NCBI GenBank assembly: GCA_002315155.1
Contig: DCFY01000002.1
Location: 2,282-10,003, forward strand
Reading direction: 5' to 3'
DNA length: 7,722 nt
Source of the DNA: Megamonas sp. UBA1792
Lineage (GTDB): Bacteria; Bacillota_C; Negativicutes; Selenomonadales; Selenomonadaceae
The notes under the pieces are model-generated. The model searched no databases. It was not told where the DNA came from and worked only from the letters and a program-made list of their open reading frames with translations. Each line of letters starts with the position of its first letter. The stretch's first letter is position 1. Positions 1-5,563 of the stretch are shown one piece after another. The translations under genes were made by a program, and so were the position numbers.

Positions 1-16
1 GGTCTGTTTATATATA

Positions 17-68
17 CAAAATAAAAAATCATTGAAACCTATTTAACAAAATAAGCTCCAATGATTTT
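17..68 (-). terminator. Rho-independent terminator of the acyl-CoA dehydrogenase gene
   Basis: A 10-bp perfect stem pairs 25-34 (AAAATCATTG) with 59-68 (CAATGATTTT). The interior can pair further (around 37-43 with 48-55, one mismatch). Read on the minus strand, the stem is followed by a T-rich tail (TTTATTTTG, from about position 24 downwards). It lies about 55 bases past the stop codon of the minus-strand acyl-CoA dehydrogenase gene, where its terminator would be expected. The stem is AT-rich, so its strength is uncertain. The plus-strand side is also T-rich, so it could work in both directions. Confidence 0.55.
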
Positions 69-121
69 AATTTATTTTTTAATTTTCAATAATTAAAATT
101 TATCGTTCAATCATAAAACAA

Positions 122-1216
122 TTAATCAATTTCATCATCCGCAACAGCTAAAACTAATGGTTTTTTTAATGTTTCAATAACTGAAAGCCCTTTTATATCT
201 CGTAACAGGACCTCTACCCCTAAATCCTTTGTATAACCATACCCACCATGGAACTGAATTGCATTTCGACAGTTTGTTTCACCCGTCTTAACAGCAAAAC
301 ATCTTGCCATTCTTGCAGTTTCACCAAAAGCCTTATTTTGATCTTTCTCAAATGCCGCTTTATATGTCAGCAAACGTGCAGCTTCGATCGTTATTGTCAT
401 ATTTCCGATCATTTCCCGCAAAGCATCAAACGAAATAATTGGCTGCTTAAACTGGACACGCTGTTTACCATAAGAAATGCATTTTATCTTCGCATTTTCT
501 GCAATTCCATTTGCAATTGCAGCAAGACTAATACTATAGAGTTCCTGCACCGCTTGTGCAATTTCTTCTCCACAGCCTTCTTCACCTAAAATGTTTTTTG
601 CTGAAACATAAACATTGTCCAAGCACATTGTTGCAGCTGTCAATCCGTCCAATCCCATTTTCGTATATGGGCTTTCAAAAGAAACTCCTGTCATTCCTTT
701 TTCCACAACAAAAGCACTCAATCTATCTTCTATTTTCGCAAAAACAATATATAAATCTGCAATGTCTCCATTGATAACAAACGTTTTTTTACCACTTAAG
801 CAATACCCGTCTTCTTTTTTTTCTGCCACTGTATTAAGTAAAAGCAAATCTTCACTTTCGCCTGCTTCACCATAAGCATACGAACCAATTTTATCACCTT
901 TGCTTAATGCAATCAGATATTTCTCTTTTAATGTATCGCTACCCCATTTTAATAAAGCATATGCAGCTTGCGTACTATGTATTGCATATCCTAAAGCAAC
1001 AGAGGCCGACACTTTCGCCAGTTCTTCCACTGCAAGGGTATAGCTTACAAAATCACATCCCGCTCCAGAATATTTTTCCGGTACAAAAATCCCCATAAAA
1101 TCCAATTCAGCCAGTCCTCTAAAAACTTTTTCAACGGACTCTTTCTCTTGATCCTGTGCAAATTCTTTTACCGTCTGCTGAATCAATGTTTGTTCCTCAG
1201 TCAATGCAAAATCCAT
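122..1216 (-). CDS. Divergent acyl-CoA dehydrogenase family protein
   Basis: A flavin (FAD) enzyme of the acyl-CoA dehydrogenase family, expected to oxidise an acyl-CoA thioester at the alpha-beta bond in the cytoplasm and pass electrons to an electron-transferring flavoprotein. The 364-residue product is close to the usual 375-385. It begins MDFALTEEQ, the typical N-terminus. The middle domain has the family's SGKKTFVINGDIADLYIVFAK-like strand region. The C-terminal helical domain has KQRVQFKQPI, IEAARLLTYKAA and the FHGGYGYTKD motif. The start at 1216 was chosen because MDFALTEEQ is the family N-terminus and GAGGGAG lies at 1221-1227, four bases upstream; an upstream in-frame start at 1258 would add 14 residues. 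Oddities: the usual 'LTEPxAGSD' substrate/flavin segment is replaced by YGEAGESED, and the usual 'YEGTxEIQ' C-terminal motif reads VIETLKKP. Glu348 still aligns with the catalytic base of butyryl/medium-chain dehydrogenases. Substrate cannot be told; it is a diverged paralogue and not an ordinary butyryl-CoA dehydrogenase. It is divergent from the LysR gene, which probably controls it. Confidence 0.88.
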   Translation of the reverse strand: MDFALTEEQTLIQQTVKEFAQDQEKESVEKVFRGLAELDFMGIFVPEKYSGAGCDFVSYTLAVEELAKVSASVALGYAIHSTQAAYALLKWGSDTLKEKYLIALSKGDKIGSYAYGEAGESEDLLLLNTVAEKKEDGYCLSGKKTFVINGDIADLYIVFAKIEDRLSAFVVEKGMTGVSFESPYTKMGLDGLTAATMCLDNVYVSAKNILGEEGCGEEIAQAVQELYSISLAAIANGIAENAKIKCISYGKQRVQFKQPIISFDALREMIGNMTITIEAARLLTYKAAFEKDQNKAFGETARMARCFAVKTGETNCRNAIQFHGGYGYTKDLGVEVLLRDIKGLSVIETLKKPLVLAVADDEID

Positions 1217-1295
1217 TAAACTCCCTCTTTTCATATCAATACTGACACAGTTATCCATTAAAACAATTACAAATCAAGGGCGTCATTGCGAGCAA

Positions 1296-1327
1296 ATTAT
1301 ATTCGATATAGTTCATTATGACTGAAC
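1296..1327 (-). promoter_or_regulatory. Putative acyl-CoA dehydrogenase promoter overlapped by a LysR-type box
   Basis: On the minus strand there is a perfect -10 hexamer TATAAT (1296-1301), about 80 bases upstream of the acyl-CoA dehydrogenase start. The -35 position (about 1319-1324, CAGTCA) is poor (3 of 6). It is covered by an inverted repeat GTTCA-N7-TGAAC at 1311-1327, whose inner part fits the LysR-type T-N11-A rule (TCA-N7-TGA). A good -10 with a weak -35 overlapped by such a site is the usual picture of a promoter that needs a LysR-type activator. The sites are read directly; the regulatory role is inferred. Confidence 0.45.
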
Positions 1328-1364
1328 AGTTGTTTTATGTCCAATGTCATATTTCTATAAGACA

Positions 1365-1381
1365 GATAGATTATGACTATC
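1365..1381. promoter_or_regulatory. Second 5-7-5 inverted repeat in the divergent region
   Basis: GATAG-N7-CTATC, with the same 5-7-5 geometry as the repeat at 1311-1327 and a T-N11-A core (TAG-N7-CTA). The two repeats share the nonamer ATTATGACT (1315-1323 and 1370-1378). Their centres are 54 bp apart, close to five helical turns, so a tetramer could bind both on one face. The 321-base gap between the dehydrogenase and LysR genes otherwise holds only AT-rich DNA, with a weak palindrome TTATG-N4-CATAA at 1384-1397 and an isolated -10-like TATACT at 1450-1455 that could serve the LysR gene. No RNA gene or convincing ORF is seen there. Confidence 0.35.
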
Positions 1382-1537
1382 ATTTATGTATTCATAACTT
1401 TCATAAAAAATATTTACGTGAAAAGGTAGCATATTACAAAAAAACCATCTATACTGAAGGTAACAACAAAAAGTATTTTTCTTTATTCTTTATAATCCAT
1501 ATTTTCTTGTGAAACTATTTTACAGAGGGGCTTTTTT

Positions 1538-2440
1538 ATGAATCTATTTCAACTTGAATATTTTCGGGTATTAGCACAGACAGAACACTATACTCGCGCT
1601 GCTAAAATCTTATCAATTGCCCAGCCCAGCCTTACTCATTCAATTAAAAGCCTTGAAAAGGAATTAAATGTATGCTTGTTTAATAAAAATGGTCGAAATG
1701 TACAATTGAATCGATATGGTAAATTTTTTCTTTCTCATATCGATACAATTCTGAATGAACTAGACGAGAGCAAAAAGCAGCTCCAAGTTTTAGTTGATCC
1801 TACTTGTGGCACTATAAATCTAGACTATCTTTATTCCTTAGGACCACAATTCATTCCTAGTATCATCAGCCAGTTTTACCAGGAACAGGCCAGCAATAAA
1901 ATAAGCTTTAATCTTTTTGAAGGAACAACACAGGATATTCTTAACAACTTCGCGACAAATAAAACAGATCTGGCTTTTACTGCCAAAATCAACGAAAGCG
2001 ATATCACTTGTATTCCCATTTTCAAAGATGAATTATGTCTTATTACACCGACAAAACATGATTTAAATTGCTGCTCTTCCGTTAAACTTTCTCAGATTGC
2101 AGACTACCCGCTTATTAGTTATTACTCTAAAAGCGGCATTCGGAAAATTATTGACGATTTGTTTCTCGATGCTAATCTGACGCCGCATATTGTTTTTCAG
2201 CTCTCCGACGATCACGCAATCTGTGGCTTTGTCGCTAACAATCTGGGTATTGCCATCGTTCCTAAATTCCAGGGGATTTCAAACTATAATGTAAATATCC
2301 TGCCTATTGAATCATCAACTTGTGAAAGAGTTATTTATTTGAGTTATGTAACAAACAGCTATGTTGCACCACCTATCACTAAATTCAAAAGATTCGTCCT
2401 GAATTCATTTCCTGCTAACGCCTCCCCGAGCTCAATATGA
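1538..2440 (+). CDS. LysR-type transcriptional regulator
   Basis: A DNA-binding regulator of the LysR family, 300 residues, the normal length. The N-terminal winged helix-turn-helix spans about residues 1-60, with the hallmark YFRVLAQTEHYTRAAKIL, then AQPSLTHSIKSLEKEL and a following LF (47-48). The rest (about 90-295) is the two-lobed effector-binding domain, with typical elements such as DLAFTAKI, a central LITP, DDHAICGFVANNLGIAIVP and a short C-terminal tail. The start is clear: AGAGGGG at 1524-1530 lies seven bases before ATG. It is transcribed away from the acyl-CoA dehydrogenase gene, the classic LysR arrangement, so the dehydrogenase is its most likely target and the inverted repeats between them its likely sites. 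The effector is unknown. No hairpin with a T-tract follows it directly, so it may be read through into the small gene downstream. Confidence 0.93.
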   Translation: MNLFQLEYFRVLAQTEHYTRAAKILSIAQPSLTHSIKSLEKELNVCLFNKNGRNVQLNRYGKFFLSHIDTILNELDESKKQLQVLVDPTCGTINLDYLYSLGPQFIPSIISQFYQEQASNKISFNLFEGTTQDILNNFATNKTDLAFTAKINESDITCIPIFKDELCLITPTKHDLNCCSSVKLSQIADYPLISYYSKSGIRKIIDDLFLDANLTPHIVFQLSDDHAICGFVANNLGIAIVPKFQGISNYNVNILPIESSTCERVIYLSYVTNSYVAPPITKFKRFVLNSFPANASPSSI

Positions 2441-2456
2441 TATGCATATGTCTTTC

Positions 2457-2485
2457 TATACTTGCAATATGTATCTGCAAGTATA
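2457..2485. repeat. Perfect 10-9-10 inverted repeat between the LysR gene and the small gene
   Basis: TATACTTGCA (2457-2466) is repeated as its exact reverse complement TGCAAGTATA (2476-2485), separated by nine bases. It starts 16 bases past the LysR stop codon and lies about 60 bases upstream of the next start codon. No T-tract follows on either strand, so it is a poor terminator. It is better read as an operator or as an RNA hairpin in the leader of the small gene. Confidence 0.5.
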
Positions 2486-2545
2486 AAACGTGTCTGTAAA
2501 ACTATCATGTTTATTCGTAATTTTTCGACAAAGGGAGATATTATT

Positions 2546-2965
2546 ATGATTAGTGACTTTAAAATGGAATTTGAGTATGAACTTTTTATGCGAAAGGCTT
2601 TTTCTCTTGATAATAAAAACAAAAAATTGATTGATCGGTATGACGACCCGGCCTGGCTTGCAGCAACCCACGTGTTTGCTGATGAAAGCATTTGCCTTAT
2701 AAAAGCCGCCGTTGCTTATGCAATCGCAATTTTCAACAGCCACATCTTATTGGAAAAAATACCACTATCACATAACATCATTGTACAGGAAGAACTTGAG
2801 ACTTACTTACAAAAGCTATTTGATGCTACTACCAAACTTGAAATTTACAACATAATAAAACAATATAATAAAATCAGGCAGACTTATTTAAAAATTTATG
2901 ATACCACTGCACCAGCAGCAAATATTACCCCCAAACAACCGCATGACCAATTATCACCACAGTAG
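2546..2965 (+). CDS. Hypothetical small protein (139 aa), unrecognised
   Basis: I do not recognise a family. The start at 2546 is chosen because GGGAG (2533-2537) lies eight bases upstream. A TTG start at 2462 in the same frame would fall inside the inverted repeat and has no ribosome binding site. The product begins MISDFKMEFEYELFMRK and looks mainly alpha-helical. A mildly hydrophobic stretch (LIKAAVAYAIAIFN, about 51-64) is too short and too polar at its edges to be a clear membrane segment. A Lys/Tyr-rich helix (about 95-118) follows, then a Pro/Gln-rich tail (APAANITPKQP) that is probably disordered. No signal peptide or Cys/His metal motif is seen. It sits between the LysR gene and a strong terminator, so it is probably cotranscribed with the regulator or made from its own promoter near the inverted repeat. 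The good ribosome binding site and dedicated terminator support a real gene. Confidence 0.65.
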   Translation: MISDFKMEFEYELFMRKAFSLDNKNKKLIDRYDDPAWLAATHVFADESICLIKAAVAYAIAIFNSHILLEKIPLSHNIIVQEELETYLQKLFDATTKLEIYNIIKQYNKIRQTYLKIYDTTAPAANITPKQPHDQLSPQ

Positions 2966-2994
2966 TCCAGTTCCTAAACATTAAGTAAAAACCC

Positions 2995-3046
2995 AAAAGG
3001 TTCATACACAATGATGTTTCTCATCAATTATGTATGAACCTTTTTG
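2995..3046 (+). terminator. Strong hairpin terminator after the small hypothetical gene
   Basis: The left arm AAAAGGTTCATACA continues to GATG at 3016. It pairs with the right arm 3022-3044 (CATC...TGTATGAACCTTTT) with one mismatch and one bulged base, around a five-base loop (TTTCT). The right arm runs into five Ts (3041-3045). It begins 29 bases past the stop codon of the 139-aa gene and isolates it from the regulator gene downstream. The in-frame ATG at 3030 lies inside this hairpin and is therefore not a credible start for the next gene. Confidence 0.85.
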
Positions 3047-3056
3047 TGTGTTATCC

Positions 3057-3143
3057 AACTGCTTGCAGTTTAGCAAAAAGCATCAAGCCTGTCGCTCCGG
3101 AGCCTTGCAATGCAGGTATCCGCATGATATAGTGAAGTTATAT
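3057..3143 (+). promoter_or_regulatory. Promoter and palindromes upstream of the HTH/PBP regulator gene
   Basis: A sigma-70-type promoter is visible: -35 TTGCAA (3105-3110, 4 of 6), a 17-base spacer, and -10 TATAGT (3128-3133, 5 of 6). Three palindromes surround it: AACTGC-TT-GCAGTT (3057-3070), a perfect 10-bp GCTCCGGAGC (3094-3103) directly before the -35, and ATATA-N7-TATAT (3127-3143) across the -10 and the expected transcription start. The last two are placed where a repressor would act, so autoregulation is plausible. The ATATA repeat could be chance in AT-rich DNA. Together with the terminator upstream, this leaves about 80 bases of leader before the start codon at 3216. Confidence 0.45.
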
Positions 3144-3215
3144 TATCTCTTCTATGGTTATACTAAAGAACAAACTTTTTCAATAGATAATTCACATTTG
3201 GAGGCTCTGGCAAAT

Positions 3216-4151
3216 ATGGCAGATAGTAAATTATATAAAGTTGACGAAGTTGCAAAAATCCTCAACATTTCCCGCTTTACCGTATACGAGTTAATTAAAC
3301 GCAATGAACTGCCCGTATATCGTATCGGCCGCAGCATGCGCATTGCAAAAAACGATTTAGATACCTATACAAAACAGGCAAAAAACGAACCACTGCATGG
3401 TGAATATGCAAGTATGCCAGTTGAAGCTTCAACAAAAAATCCAGATACAGAAAGCATCATCATCTGTGGACAGGATTTGGTCTTGGATATTCTCTCAAAT
3501 CATTTGGAAAAGATTCTGCACGTGCATATTTTGCGCCGCTACGTTGGCAGCATCAGTGGACTGACTTCACTATATAACCGGACCGCACACATTGCCAGTG
3601 TCCATTTATGGGATGGTGACAACGATGACTACAATGTTGCCTATGCCAGACGTTATCTTCCCGGAGAAAATGTCCAGATCATCAATCTTGTTTTTCGTAC
3701 AGAGGGCTTCTATGTTGCCCCTGGCAACCCCAAAAACATACTTGATTGGGAAGATCTCATCCGTGAGAATATCCTGTTTATTAACCGGGAACGCGGTGCA
3801 GGTGCCCGTGTCTTATTGGACGAGAAATTTCGTCAGCTCCATATTGATCCGCATGAAATCAATGGCTACGACAATGAGGAAATGAGTCATTTAGCCGTTG
3901 CCAGCTGCGTAGCCCGCGGCGATGCCGATGTTGGACTTGGTACGGAAAAAGCAGCAATGCAGGTACAAGGTGTCGAATTTATCCCTTTAAAAAAAGAACG
4001 CTACGACTTAATTGTATTAAATCGCGATATCAACCAAAACCACCGTGATGTCTTACTGGAGATCTTGCGCTCTAATGAATTCCGCAAAGAAATCGAAGGC
4101 TTGGGCGGATATGATGTCTCCCGAATGGGCGAGATTATCGCCGAATTATAA
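3216..4151 (+). CDS. One-component regulator: excisionase-type HTH plus PBP-like sensor domain
   Basis: A predicted transcription regulator of 311 residues. Residues 7-51 (YKVDEVAKILNISRFTVYEL to the IAKNDLDTY end) form a MerR/excisionase-type helix-turn-helix with the wing VYRIGRSMRI. After a polar linker (about 52-82), residues about 83-300 match the periplasmic-binding-protein-like domain (PBP_like type) found fused to such HTHs and to MoeA-like proteins. Its marks are NRERGAGARVLLD (from 190), CVARGDADVGLGTEKAA (in the second lobe) and the closing LGGYDVSRMGE. The start at 3216 is set by GGAGG at 3200-3204; the frame is open to 3030, but that region holds the terminator and promoter. There is no signal peptide, so the sensor domain works in the cytoplasm. 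This domain type often lies beside molybdate or tungstate transport genes. Here it converges on a nif operon, which suggests, without proving, an oxyanion-sensing role. The ligand and targets are unknown. Confidence 0.85.
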   Translation: MADSKLYKVDEVAKILNISRFTVYELIKRNELPVYRIGRSMRIAKNDLDTYTKQAKNEPLHGEYASMPVEASTKNPDTESIIICGQDLVLDILSNHLEKILHVHILRRYVGSISGLTSLYNRTAHIASVHLWDGDNDDYNVAYARRYLPGENVQIINLVFRTEGFYVAPGNPKNILDWEDLIRENILFINRERGAGARVLLDEKFRQLHIDPHEINGYDNEEMSHLAVASCVARGDADVGLGTEKAAMQVQGVEFIPLKKERYDLIVLNRDINQNHRDVLLEILRSNEFRKEIEGLGGYDVSRMGEIIAEL

Positions 4152-4164
4152 TCATATTAAAACG

Positions 4165-4212
4165 AGGCAGCTTTTCTATGGTAAACACCATAGAAAAGCT
4201 GCCTTATTTTTT
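4165..4212. terminator. Strong terminator between convergent transcription units
   Basis: A perfect 17-bp stem (4165-4181 with 4188-4204) with a six-base loop TAAACA. On the plus strand it is followed by TTATTTTTT (4204-4212), a textbook terminator 13 bases past the stop codon of the HTH/PBP regulator. On the minus strand it lies 33 bases past the nifI2 stop and is followed by CGTTTTAAT, a weaker T-run. It probably ends both convergent transcripts. Confidence 0.92.
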
Positions 4213-4237
4213 ACACGTTCACTTTATGTACGCGGAT

Positions 4238-4648
4238 TTATAATGCACTATTTCCCGTATCGCCCGTACGAATACGGATTGCCTCATCAAACGGCAAAAT
4301 AAAAATCTTACCATCACCAACCTTATTTTCCGTCCGGTTTACCCTGATAATTGCGTCTACCGTACGTGCGACCTCCTCATCACGAACCAGAACCGTAAAT
4401 AAGCGGCGCGGAAATAATCGCGTGCCATCTAAAAATTCAACCACCATCTTTTCCGCGACCTTGTCATCTGTCGAACGACCCAAAGCCAAAATAGTTTTCT
4501 TGCGTTCCGTAATCACAGAGGGATCATTGACCAGTTTTCCTCTTCCCATCACTGAAATCGCGCTAAATCCGGGAATACCGACTTCCAATAAAGCTTTTTT
4601 CGTTGGATTGACTTTGTCCATACGAATAACGGCCATAACCTCTTTCAT
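4238..4648 (-). CDS. nifI2: NifI2, PII-like regulator of nitrogenase
   Basis: A PII-family (GlnB-like) protein of the nitrogenase-specific NifI2 branch, 136 residues. In methanogens NifI1 and NifI2 form a complex that binds dinitrogenase and inhibits it when 2-oxoglutarate is low; the same role is expected here in the cytoplasm. The N-terminus KEVMAVIRMDKVNPTKKALL has the PII beta-alpha start. The SVMGRGKL segment leads into the T-loop region. FPRRLFTVLVRDEEV and the PII signature GDGKIF (111-116) followed by RIRTGDTG near the C-terminus are the NifI2 marks. The T-loop lacks the GlnB-type uridylylation context, as usual for NifI. The ribosome binding site GAGGAGG ends about nine bases before ATG. 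It starts 14 bases after nifI1, so the two are cotranscribed, and a shared terminator lies downstream. The placement is unusual: these genes normally sit between nifH and nifD. Confidence 0.9.
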   Translation of the reverse strand: MKEVMAVIRMDKVNPTKKALLEVGIPGFSAISVMGRGKLVNDPSVITERKKTILALGRSTDDKVAEKMVVEFLDGTRLFPRRLFTVLVRDEEVARTVDAIIRVNRTENKVGDGKIFILPFDEAIRIRTGDTGNSAL

Positions 4649-4662
4649 GTGCTCGCCCTCCT

Positions 4663-4989
4663 CTATAGACCCGTTTTTCCGCTGGAAACGGTATAGACCT
4701 CTTCTAATTTTGTGATAAAAATTTTTCCATCACCAAACGCACCAAATTCTCCCGTCTTACTGTTTTTGATGATGATATCTACAACCTGATCCCTTGCGTC
4801 TTCTTCTATCCCTACAAGAATCAATGACTTTGGTATTTCATCATAAATCAGCTCACCGATTTTTATCCCTTGCTGCTTACCACGTCCAACAACATCAATA
4901 ACAGTTGCCGCATGAAACCCTGCTTGAGAAAGACTTCCTAAAATCACATCTTTTTTTTCAGGTCTGACAAAAGCTCTTACCATCAACAT
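4663..4989 (-). CDS. nifI1: NifI1, PII-like regulator of nitrogenase
   Basis: The partner of NifI2, a PII-family protein of 108 residues, the usual NifI1 length. It begins MLMVRAFVRPEKKDVIL, where VRAFVRPEK is the typical first strand. VIDVVGRGKQQGIKIGELIY covers the entry to a short T-loop. KSLILVGIEEDARDQVVDII is the second PII half, and FGDGKIFI (about 85-92) is the C-terminal PII signature. The start at 4989 has AGGAG about ten bases upstream; starting at Met3 (4983) is also possible. The gene lies 28 bases behind the split-barrel flavoprotein gene and 14 bases before nifI2. NifI1 and NifI2 would couple nitrogenase activity to 2-oxoglutarate and ATP levels. Family assignment is firm; the target, the dinitrogenase whose NifK is encoded upstream in the same unit, is inferred from known systems. 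Confidence 0.9.
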   Translation of the reverse strand: MLMVRAFVRPEKKDVILGSLSQAGFHAATVIDVVGRGKQQGIKIGELIYDEIPKSLILVGIEEDARDQVVDIIIKNSKTGEFGAFGDGKIFITKLEEVYTVSSGKTGL

Positions 4990-5017
4990 ATACGATCATC
5001 TCCTATAATCACAAATT

Positions 5018-5563
5018 TTAAACTTTGTCGGTATCGTTCTCTGCCGGAAACAACTCTTCTGCCGCCGCTTTATTTTCTTTTGCAGTTATGGTCTTTGGAA
5101 CAATCTTATATACCTGTACGCCTCGTTGATCGTGGCTCGATCGATAGTTCTCCACCAGCTTCTCCGTCAATGACTTTTTATAATATCCCGGCATATACTT
5201 ATCTACTAATTTCTGTAAAACCATTGTTTTTTCTTTGTTGTCTTCAACCTGTATCGTTTGACCAAACAACATGATACTTAGATATGCAGTATCTGCCGCA
5301 CACGGCATATCATCCATTACCGTTCCGTATTCCTGAAAAACAGTAAAACAGCCCCACGGATTCCCCTGCAGCGTCTCAGCTTTTCTGCCTGAAGCAAGTC
5401 CATGAAAATATAACGCTGTACCAGTCCAAACATAATTGAGCGGAACTGCATAAGGCATGCCGTTGCTTATCATTGCCAATGTACCAACCCGCATCTTTGT
5501 CAAAAAGCGCTGAATTTTCTCTTCATCCTGGCAGACTCGCTGCTGATAACGAATAGGTCCCAT
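5018..5563 (-). CDS. Flavin-binding split-barrel protein, pyridoxamine 5'-phosphate oxidase/NimA type
   Basis: A 181-residue protein of the FMN-binding split-barrel superfamily, the group that includes NimA-like nitroimidazole reductases. Residues 25-46 (RVGTLAMISNGMPYAVPLNYVW) and 51-69 (LYFHGLASGRKAETLQGNP) are the typical first barrel strands, with His54 and Arg60-Lys61 in the usual flavin-contact segment. The barrel continues through FTVFQEYG and AYLSIMLFGQTIQVED. A helical stretch (about 115-150) and a charged tail follow. The exact substrate cannot be told; pyridoxamine phosphate oxidase activity itself is unlikely. The start is ATG at 5563, which overlaps the stop of the amidotransferase gene as TGATG. 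AGGAG (5571-5575) inside that gene's end lies seven bases upstream, so translation is coupled. A role in redox or oxygen protection near nitrogenase is possible but only inferred. Confidence 0.83.
   Translation of the reverse strand: MGPIRYQQRVCQDEEKIQRFLTKMRVGTLAMISNGMPYAVPLNYVWTGTALYFHGLASGRKAETLQGNPWGCFTVFQEYGTVMDDMPCAADTAYLSIMLFGQTIQVEDNKEKTMVLQKLVDKYMPGYYKKSLTEKLVENYRSSHDQRGVQVYKIVPKTITAKENKAAAEELFPAENDTDKV

Noticed and set aside
1318..1512. 64-codon open frame in the divergent intergenic region
   Set aside because: It overlaps the putative LysR-type boxes, has no ribosome binding site and has low-complexity composition.
2457..2485. Inverted repeat as the LysR terminator
   Set aside because: Neither side has a run of Ts after the stem, so intrinsic termination is unlikely.
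2359..2743. Minus-strand frames of 95 and 110 codons opposite the small hypothetical gene
   Set aside because: They have no ribosome binding site and overlap the LysR 3' end and the small gene, which has a good Shine-Dalgarno sequence and a matching terminator.
3127..3143. ModE-type molybdenum box
   Set aside because: ATATA-N7-TATAT only faintly resembles the ModE consensus and lacks the outer CG bases; it is kept only as a possible operator.
3030..3215. N-terminal extension of the HTH/PBP regulator starting at ATG 3030
   Set aside because: This ATG lies in the right arm of a strong terminator, the stretch contains the promoter and palindromes, and a good ribosome binding site sits directly before ATG 3216, where the HTH homology begins.
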